Part shown: positions 1 to 4,650 of the stretch, piece after piece | Layout: each line of letters starts with the position of its first letter | Numbering within the stretch: position 1 is the stretch's first letter | DNA from: DATGIQ01 sp035295665 | GTDB lineage: Bacteria > Planctomycetota > Planctomycetia > Gemmatales > Gemmataceae | Length of the DNA: 7,488 nt | Assembly (NCBI GenBank): GCA_035295665.1 | Contig: DATGIQ010000350.1 | Coordinates: 1-7,488, forward strand | Reading direction: 5' to 3' | Program-made: the position numbers and the translations under genes | Notes under the pieces: model-generated | What the model was told of the DNA's origin: nothing | What the model saw: the letters and a program-made list of their open reading frames with translations, nothing else | Database searches by the model: none

Positions 1-274
1 AACCAAGACACTGCCACCGGCGTATTGTTTTCATGCCTCTACTACCCTCTGCGATTGCGTTGCCGTCCCCGCACAGTCCGCGCGAGTTACCCCGGCAAAC
101 CCAATTGCCCTGGGCCGCTCGTCAGGCTGCGGAGTGTTCCCAGCTTTCCTGGGCGGATTCAATTATCATGCTCTGCAACGGTTAAGATGTTTGCTCTTGT
201 TTTATCGGAAAGGCGCTGGCAAAGAATTTACTGGATTTGCTGGTGGAGTAAGAGAGAATGGTAGTGAGCCTTCT

Positions 275-291
275 GCCGGCGCGACGCCGGC
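275..291. repeat. Short perfect GC-rich inverted repeat
   Basis: GCCGGCG (275-281) and CGCCGGC (285-291) are perfect reverse complements separated by the three bases CGA, giving a tight 7-bp hairpin about 105 bp upstream of the metallopeptidase gene. No T-run follows on either strand, so it is not a standard intrinsic terminator. It could be the end of an upstream transcript, a leader structure, or chance in GC-rich DNA. Confidence 0.35.
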
Positions 292-384
292 GCGGGGCGG
301 GGTCAGCAAGCATCGAAGCGGTCTTTCGAATTCACGATCGGATGCCCGCGACAGCTCTGAGCCCATTGCCGGATATCTGGATAC

Positions 385-390
385 AGGAGG
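385..390 (+). promoter_or_regulatory. Ribosome binding site fixing a GTG start
   Basis: AGGAGG at 385-390 is a perfect Shine-Dalgarno core, six bases before the GTG at 397. This is the reason for choosing 397 as the metallopeptidase start although it is not ATG. Confidence 0.75.
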
Positions 391-396
391 CTGAAC

Positions 397-1149
397 GTGT
401 CCAGTGCCTTATGCCTTCATGAGGAGGCATCCTTGTCGCAACCACCGTTTGTGTGCTGCTGGAGTGACGGGGCCAGACCACTCCCGTTGCGCGCCATCTA
501 TGCCCCAGGCCGCTCCCGCGCCCACCCGCTCAGCAATGCGGCTCCGCGGTGGCTCCCCAGCGGACCCATCGACCGGCCGTTTGACTTCTGCGTGCATGTC
601 CAGCGGCTGTGCGCGGATATCGTGCAGCACTGCGAAGCCCTGCGCCACATCGATGTGGGACGGCTGCTGTTTGCGGTGACCCAGGCCCGCAGCGGCCGGA
701 CTCATGGTCTGCAAGCCCGGGTAACGCCCCTGCGTTTCCATGAAGGCCGGCTGCGACGGCGGCGGCGAGGAGTTTCGTACCAGGTGCAGCGCTATTTTGT
801 CGGCGACCGGGAAATGCTGTATGTCATGACGTTTTGCCTGCCGCGTTTTCTCGATCAAGAATTCGATGACAAGTTCATCACGCTCTTCCACGAGCTGTAC
901 CATATTGCACCCGCGTTTGACGGCGACCTCCGGCGCCATCAGGGACGGTACGCGATCCACTCGCACAGCAAGCGGGGCTACGATCAATACATGGCCGATC
1001 TGGCGCGTTCCTATCTGGCCAATGGGGCCGACCCCGAGCTACACACCTTTCTCCGCTTGAACTTTGCCCAGCTCCAGCACCGCCATGGCCACGTTGTCGG
1101 TGTCGTGGTGCCCAGACCGAAACTGATTCCGATCCCGGCAAGAAAGTGA
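397..1149 (+). CDS. Putative HExxH zinc metallopeptidase
   Basis: A 250-residue protein I cannot assign to a named enzyme. Residues 165-169 read HELYH, inside FITLFHELYHI, the HExxH zinc site of zincin-type metallopeptidases: His165 and His169 would bind zinc and Glu166 would be the catalytic base. Downstream His181, His188 and His190 (in LRRHQG and AIHSHSKRGYD) or Asp175 are candidates for a third ligand. The layout, a strand, the HELxHI helix, then a Gly/His-rich turn, resembles small putative metallopeptidases annotated in phage and archaeal genomes; that comparison is from memory. There is no signal peptide or membrane segment, so a cytoplasmic protein is expected. Residues 119-124 form an Arg-rich patch (LRRRRR). 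The start is GTG with a perfect AGGAGG six bases upstream; an in-frame TTG at 433 with its own upstream AGGAGG is an alternative that removes 12 residues. The sigma-like gene follows after 121 bp on the same strand. Substrate unknown. Confidence 0.72.
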   Translation: MSSALCLHEEASLSQPPFVCCWSDGARPLPLRAIYAPGRSRAHPLSNAAPRWLPSGPIDRPFDFCVHVQRLCADIVQHCEALRHIDVGRLLFAVTQARSGRTHGLQARVTPLRFHEGRLRRRRRGVSYQVQRYFVGDREMLYVMTFCLPRFLDQEFDDKFITLFHELYHIAPAFDGDLRRHQGRYAIHSHSKRGYDQYMADLARSYLANGADPELHTFLRLNFAQLQHRHGHVVGVVVPRPKLIPIPARK

Positions 1150-1221
1150 ACGGTACCGCTCATCGTCAGACATCGGCGAGATTTTTGTCGCCTGAGCGAG
1201 AAGAGACGATGATCGAGTCCG

Positions 1222-1227
1222 TATAAT
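1222..1227 (+). promoter_or_regulatory. Possible -10 box before the sigma-like gene
   Basis: TATAAT at 1222-1227 exactly matches the sigma-70 -10 consensus, 43 bp before the ATG at 1271, giving a plausible short leader. No good -35 hexamer sits 16-18 bp upstream (the bases there are about AGAAGA) and no extended -10 TG precedes it, so the call rests on one hexamer standing out in GC-rich DNA. Confidence 0.35.
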
Positions 1228-1270
1228 TGGGGAGAGCCCAGATTCTGATCTTGCGGAAAGTTTTGCATTT

Positions 1271-1867
1271 ATGAAGAAATCACTGGATTCACCCGCAGGC
1301 TCGAAGCGGGGACGATATTTTGTGGCGATGGTGCTCGGCACGGCACTGTCCGCCCTCGGCTCATCCGCCACGGCGGCGCCCGCTCAAGAGCGCGCAATCA
1401 GCGCCATTAGCCGTTACTGTGCGACGTGCTGGCGGAACGCCCGCCTCGATCCGGCTTGCTGGCCGGATTGCACGCAGGAAGTCTTTTGCCGTCTCCTGGA
1501 ACGGGTGGCTCCGGAAGACTGGGGCCAAATCCTTTCGGCGGAAGGCGTGGACCGCCGTGAGTTCCTGCGGGCCATCGATGCCGTGAAGAAACGCTCCCAG
1601 CGCAGCCGAAAGTGGGCCCACACCGCAATCGATGCAATCGCCGACCGGCATGATTTGCACGAGCGCCGCTTGGCGGATCATCGCGAAGCAGTCACCCAGG
1701 CAGCCGCTCAGATGCTGAGCCAGCGTCAGCAGCGGATCCTGAACCTTAGCTTCGAGGGTTGGACCGCCCATGAAATTGCCCACAAGCTGCAAATCCCGGC
1801 CGAGCGGGTCAGTGACGAAAAATACAAGGCCATCCGCAAGCTGCGTGATCACTTCCAGCCGGTTTAG
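1271..1867 (+). CDS. Divergent sigma-70 family (ECF-like) protein
   Basis: A 198-residue protein with the two conserved blocks of small sigma factors. Residues 65-80 (PDCTQEVFCRLLERVA) match the region 2.2 helix that binds core RNA polymerase, usually written DxxQEVFLRL. Residues 147-192 match region 4: LSQRQQRILNLSFEGWTAHEIA, then a helix-turn-helix (HKLQIPAERVSDEKYKAIRKLR) expected to contact the -35 element. Region 2.4 is hard to recognise between them, so DNA melting ability is uncertain. Five cysteines cluster at 50, 53, 63, 67 and 73, unusual for this family. Residues 1-38 look like a secretion signal: basic residues, the apolar stretch FVAMVLGTALSALG, then ATAAPA. That does not fit a polymerase-binding protein; internal Met20 (ATG at 1328) could be the true start but has no clear ribosome binding site, while GGAAAG stands ten bases before 1271. 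It lies downstream of the metallopeptidase and converges on the next gene. Family confident, active role less so. Confidence 0.72.
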   Translation: MKKSLDSPAGSKRGRYFVAMVLGTALSALGSSATAAPAQERAISAISRYCATCWRNARLDPACWPDCTQEVFCRLLERVAPEDWGQILSAEGVDRREFLRAIDAVKKRSQRSRKWAHTAIDAIADRHDLHERRLADHREAVTQAAAQMLSQRQQRILNLSFEGWTAHEIAHKLQIPAERVSDEKYKAIRKLRDHFQPV

Positions 1868-1879
1868 CCCGTGAAGGTT

Positions 1880-2251
1880 CTAAGGCGTTTCCCCCGGCCG
1901 GAGGCTCACGAGATATCCGGCCGAACGCAGAGTTTGAGCGAAGTGGTTCCCCGCCTCCGATGCAGCTACCGAGTCCACTTTCGCTTGGGCAATCGTTTGA
2001 TACCAGTACCGTTGACGGTCACGGGGAGGTAACGCGGCGGGGTCCAATCCCAGCTCACGGACCGCTTCTCGGTCCCACCGTGCCTTTTTCAACGCCTCAG
2101 CGAGTGTCCGCCAGGTAAGGCCACTCGAGATGAGTCGCCCATCCGCCGCGCGGATCTGGCGGCCAATGAGCACATTGAGCATACCCAGGAAATTGCCGCG
2201 CGCGTAACCTTGCCGCTTGAGATCGTCCACGAACTCGCGCAGCACATCCAT
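1880..2251 (-). CDS. Conserved-looking hypothetical protein
   Basis: A 123-residue, cysteine-free, soluble protein that I do not recognise. It looks genuine: composition is balanced and mostly helical, with amphipathic N-terminal segments (VLREFVDDLKRQGY, then FLGMLNVLIGRQI), a central GLTWRTLAEALKKARWD block, and LPPRDRQRYWYQTIAQAKVD near residues 75-94, ending in a short AGYLVSLRPG tail. The repeated Trp/Tyr and Arg/Lys pattern suggests a small binding domain, but I cannot name a function. No signal peptide or membrane segment is visible. Its stop is 12 bp from the stop of the convergent sigma-like gene, with no room for a separate terminator. The ATG at 2251 lacks a strong ribosome binding site (GGGAG lies 14 or more bases away), so the start is less certain than the frame. 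It is divergent from the flavoprotein gene at 2460. Confidence 0.62.
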   Translation of the reverse strand: MDVLREFVDDLKRQGYARGNFLGMLNVLIGRQIRAADGRLISSGLTWRTLAEALKKARWDREAVRELGLDPAALPPRDRQRYWYQTIAQAKVDSVAASEAGNHFAQTLRSAGYLVSLRPGETP

Positions 2252-2459
2252 TCATTTGTTGCCCGACTCCCGCGGGCCCCCTCGTCTCGCAGTTCCGGAC
2301 GGCAACCGCTCTTCTCTTGCCGGCGGGGTGCACGCCCAGTTCCACTATGTTACCAAGTTTGCCGCCGCCAGCTTAGCACTCTCTTTCCCCAGAACCACGC
2401 AAACGATTCGGAATAAGATGAGAGGTGAACGATCCCGTCAGGAAAGGAAGGCGTGCTGG
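2252..2459. promoter_or_regulatory. Divergent intergenic region
   Basis: These 208 bp separate the divergent hypothetical gene and flavoprotein gene, so promoters for both are expected here. The plus-strand reading frame stays open back to 2217, but that extension overlaps the antisense gene and does not resemble an acyl-CoA dehydrogenase. I see a TATGTT at 2346-2351 with a TTGCCG upstream at a 23-bp spacing, too wide for a normal sigma-70 promoter, and no clear operator palindrome. Confidence 0.3.
2441..2451 (+). promoter_or_regulatory. Ribosome binding site choosing ATG 2460
   Basis: The purine run GGAAAGGAAGG at 2441-2451, with AGGAAG ending nine bases before ATG 2460, favours this start over ATG 2418, which has only a weak GGAA upstream. 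Start 2460 also places the first recognisable acyl-CoA dehydrogenase helix near the N-terminus. Confidence 0.55.
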
Positions 2460-3530
2460 ATGGCTCAAGAGCAAATGGGTTTCCCGGAAGCACTGGCAAT
2501 TCTCAGGAAACACGCTAACCAATCGGATGCCGTCCCGGCATGGCCGGCCGATTCCTGGCAAGCCCTGGCCCATTGCGGCGCTCTGGGCTGGTGCATCCCG
2601 GCAGCCTACGGCGGCGAGGAGCGGACAGGGTTCGCGTTGCTCGACGGCTACGAGCAGTTAGCGGGAGCCTGCTTGACGACCTGTTTTATCCTGAGTCAGC
2701 GCGATGCCGCCTGCCGGCGTTTGCGGGACAGCGGCAACGAGACCCTGTGCCGCCAACTCTTGCCGGCCCTGGCTGGCGGCGAGGCGTTCGCTACCGTCGG
2801 TCTGTCCCAGTTGACGACATCGCGGCAGCATATGAAGCCGAGTTTTGTCGCTCGCCAGGTTGATGGGGGGGTTGTTCTGAACGGCGCCGTTCCGTGGGTG
2901 ACCGGGGCTGCCAAGGCAGATCACTTGATCATCGGCGCCGTTTTGGAAGATGGTCAGCAGATCCTTGCCGTCTTGCCGCGTGGTCTGGGCGGAGTGAGTG
3001 TCGGTCCGCCCCTGGAGTTGATGGCCCTGGAAGGATCCCTCACGGCGGAAGTGTATTGCGATCAGGCGCCTCTGGAAAATCGTTGGATCCTGGCCGGTCC
3101 GGCCGAGCGCGTGATGGCCGGCGGACGGGGAGGAACGGGCGGGCTGGAAACCAGCTGCCTGGCCCTTGGGTTGGCCGGAGCGGCCATCGATTACCTGGCC
3201 GAAGAGGCCAAGGCCCGGCCGGAGTTACGGTTGAGTACCGAACGCTTGGAGCAAACGCGTCGGACGATCCGCCAAGAGATGCACACGCTGGCCGAAAGCA
3301 GTTGTTCGACGGAAGCCGCGGCCACATTACGGGCACGGGCCAACAGCCTGGTCCTGCGGGCCACGCAAGCTGCCCTGACGGCAAGCAAAGGGACCGGTTT
3401 CCTTCGCCAGCATCCAGCCCAGCGGTGGGCGCGGCAAGCGTTGTTCTTCCTGGTTTGGTCATGCCCTCGTCCGGCGGCGGAAGCAACCCTGGCCGCGCTG
3501 GCTCCGCCGGAAGCGTTCGCTTGTCCGTAG
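2460..3530 (+). CDS. Acyl-CoA dehydrogenase-like flavoprotein, atypical active site
   Basis: A 356-residue member of the acyl-CoA dehydrogenase fold, which normally binds FAD and introduces a 2,3-double bond in acyl-CoA thioesters. Order matches the family: N-terminal helices with the LGWCIPAAYGG block (residues 42-52) and the LPALAGGEAFATVGLSQ block (101-117, in place of the usual FALTEPxAGSD); the middle beta domain with VPWVTGAAKADHLI (144-157, the usual K-WITNG-AD element); and C-terminal helices from about 228, ending in GTGFLRQHPAQRWARQ (311-326, the usual G-GY-RE-P-ER-YRD). Two departures stand out. The usual YEGT catalytic Glu aligns with Ser334 (VWSCP), while Glu230 (GGLETSCLALGLAG) sits where isovaleryl-CoA dehydrogenase keeps its base. 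The R-QFG motif is not recognisable. It is slightly shorter than the usual 380 or so residues. No electron-transfer flavoprotein or other fatty-acid gene is adjacent, so substrate is unknown. ATG 2418 would add 14 residues. Confidence 0.82.
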   Translation: MAQEQMGFPEALAILRKHANQSDAVPAWPADSWQALAHCGALGWCIPAAYGGEERTGFALLDGYEQLAGACLTTCFILSQRDAACRRLRDSGNETLCRQLLPALAGGEAFATVGLSQLTTSRQHMKPSFVARQVDGGVVLNGAVPWVTGAAKADHLIIGAVLEDGQQILAVLPRGLGGVSVGPPLELMALEGSLTAEVYCDQAPLENRWILAGPAERVMAGGRGGTGGLETSCLALGLAGAAIDYLAEEAKARPELRLSTERLEQTRRTIRQEMHTLAESSCSTEAAATLRARANSLVLRATQAALTASKGTGFLRQHPAQRWARQALFFLVWSCPRPAAEATLAALAPPEAFACP

Positions 3531-3537
3531 AAACATG

Positions 3538-3585
3538 AAAGGAAGTGTCTGGAACGCTCCAAGCAAGGCTCCGGACACCTCTTTT
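3538..3585. terminator. Bidirectional intrinsic terminator between convergent genes
   Basis: GTGTCTGGA (3545-3553) pairs with TCCGGACAC (3570-3578) through nine positions including one G-U, around a 16-base loop. After one mismatch, the A-rich flank AAAGGA on the left can pair with TCTTTT-like sequence on the right. CTCTTTT follows on the plus strand; on the minus strand the stem is followed by TTCCTTTCAT. It lies between the stop of the flavoprotein gene (3530) and the stop of the propeller gene (3611), as expected for a shared terminator. Confidence 0.65.
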
Positions 3586-3610
3586 CGTCTTTCCTGGCAG
3601 AGCATCCCGG

Positions 3611-4627
3611 TCAAGGCCGAGCCTGATACACCCAAATCTCCGGCCCCGCTGTGCCCGGCTGGCGCGGTACGGCCAAATAGAGCCGTCCCGATTCGGAATC
3701 AAAATAACAAGTGCGGGCATCCTTGATCGTTGGCACCTTTTCCAGCACATCATAATGATCCGCATCCGTCTGGCGGATCACCGCAATGGCGCCCTCGCCA
3801 CAGGAAGCATAAATCCGCTTCCGCTTGGCGTCATAAAACACATCATCGGTATCGGCCGGGATCCCTACGCCGGTGATCTCGGCGCCTGTCTCACTGTCCA
3901 TGACCACGACCATCGATTTTTTCCGACAGCCGATGAAGAGCCGATGGTTCGCTTCATCCAGCGCCAAGGCAAAATTGGCCGCGGCCAACTTGAGCGGATA
4001 ACTCTTGGAGATTTCGTTCTTCTCAGTGTCGATGACCACGACCTGGCTCGGGGAAGGAACGTTGACATACAGCCGGGGTCGGCCCGACTCCAACTGGAAC
4101 GCTTCGGCGGATCCAGGCAATGTGATGTCCGCCTTCTGATCCAGTGATTGCCCGTCGATCACGCCCAGCCCCTTTTCGGCATGCGCTACATAGACCATAT
4201 GGCTGCGCGGGCTATAGCGGACGTTGTCCGCATCGTCCATGAACTTGATCGTCTTCAGGAGCTTGTAATTCTTCCCATCAAAAATGTTGCAATAGCCCCC
4301 CGTCCCGAGGCCGGCGTAGAGTCGCTCCAGGTCGGCCGCATAAGCCAATCCCTGAATCCCCGCCTGCCCTTTGATCTGGTTGAGAAGCTTGCCGGCCTTG
4401 AGATCGACAACGTCCAGGGTATTGTTCACCTTGTTGGCCTGGAACAATCGGCCACTCTTGTTGTCCACGATCAGATGATCGAGCTTTCCGGCCTTCCCTT
4501 TCAATTCGATGGTCTGGAGCTTCTCCAGGGACGGGGAATCGGCGGCACTCGCAAGCACCAGGCAGAACGGGAGAAGCAACAGTCCGAGCGCGAGTTTCCC
4601 GGTTCCGCTTTGCCAAGGCTGGATCAT
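3611..4627 (-). CDS. Secreted seven-bladed YVTN-type beta-propeller protein
   Basis: A 338-residue protein with a clear signal peptide: short N-region with Lys11, apolar LALGLLLLPFCLVLA, and a signal peptidase I site near ASA-AD (residues 26-30). It has no lipobox, so it should be soluble outside the cytoplasmic membrane. Seven repeats follow, each with a 'RLY-x-A/G ... V-V-D' blade pattern: about 59-81, 101-127, 144-162, 185-206, 229-248, 271-288 and 315-335 (for example GRLFQANKVNNTLDVVD and RLFIGCRKKSMVVVMDSETG). Seven repeats predict a closed propeller of the YVTN/quinoprotein-amine-dehydrogenase-like type, commonly a binding or scaffold fold. No catalytic or haem motif is seen. ATG 4627 is chosen because the signal peptide begins there and GAGGAGAG lies five bases upstream. 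It begins 23 bp after the RND permease stop, so the two are likely one operon. The frame is open further upstream, but there it runs antiparallel inside the permease gene in another frame and is not coding. Confidence 0.85.
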   Translation of the reverse strand: MIQPWQSGTGKLALGLLLLPFCLVLASAADSPSLEKLQTIELKGKAGKLDHLIVDNKSGRLFQANKVNNTLDVVDLKAGKLLNQIKGQAGIQGLAYAADLERLYAGLGTGGYCNIFDGKNYKLLKTIKFMDDADNVRYSPRSHMVYVAHAEKGLGVIDGQSLDQKADITLPGSAEAFQLESGRPRLYVNVPSPSQVVVIDTEKNEISKSYPLKLAAANFALALDEANHRLFIGCRKKSMVVVMDSETGAEITGVGIPADTDDVFYDAKRKRIYASCGEGAIAVIRQTDADHYDVLEKVPTIKDARTCYFDSESGRLYLAVPRQPGTAGPEIWVYQARP

Positions 4628-4632
4628 ACGAA

Positions 4633-4640
4633 CTCTCCTC
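4633..4640 (-). promoter_or_regulatory. Ribosome binding site of the propeller gene
   Basis: On the minus strand GAGGAGAG stands five bases before ATG 4627, inside the 23-bp gap after the RND permease stop. It sets the propeller start and supports independent translation from a shared transcript. Confidence 0.75.
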
Positions 4641-4650
4641 ACGGTGGGGA

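Larger units (their letters stand above)
1..396. other. Left-edge region with no convincing gene
   Basis: About 396 bp without a gene I can support. Reading frames of 79 and 86 codons exist on the plus strand (25-264 and 134-394), but their products are low-complexity mixes rich in Arg, Ser, Gly and Pro, resemble no family I know, and lack good ribosome binding sites. The only visible structures are a GC-rich hairpin at 275-291 and the strong ribosome binding site at 385-390 serving the next gene. A promoter for that gene probably lies here, but I find no convincing -35/-10 pair. Confidence 0.5.

Noticed and set aside
215..240. Possible sigma-54 promoter around TGGCAAAGAATTTAC
   Set aside because: It lacks a GC element at the required -12 position and spacing.
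409..987. 192-codon minus-strand frame opposite the metallopeptidase gene
   Set aside because: It is antisense to a gene with a recognisable HExxH motif and a perfect ribosome binding site; its product shows no family features.
1161..1211. Inverted repeat CATCGTC/GACGATG with a nested GGCGA/TCGCC stem between the metallopeptidase and sigma-like genes
   Set aside because: Short stems, long spacing and no T-run; not strong enough to call a terminator or operator.
2217..2459. Upstream in-frame extension of the flavoprotein gene
   Set aside because: It overlaps the antisense small gene, has no acyl-CoA dehydrogenase character, and a better ribosome binding site precedes ATG 2460.
2894..3538. 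214-codon plus-strand frame inside the flavoprotein gene
   Set aside because: Gly/Arg/Ser-rich product typical of an out-of-frame shadow in GC-rich coding DNA.
3040..3765. 241-codon minus-strand frame across the flavoprotein gene and terminator
   Set aside because: It runs through the terminator hairpin and antisense to a recognised family; Pro/Arg-rich product without motifs.
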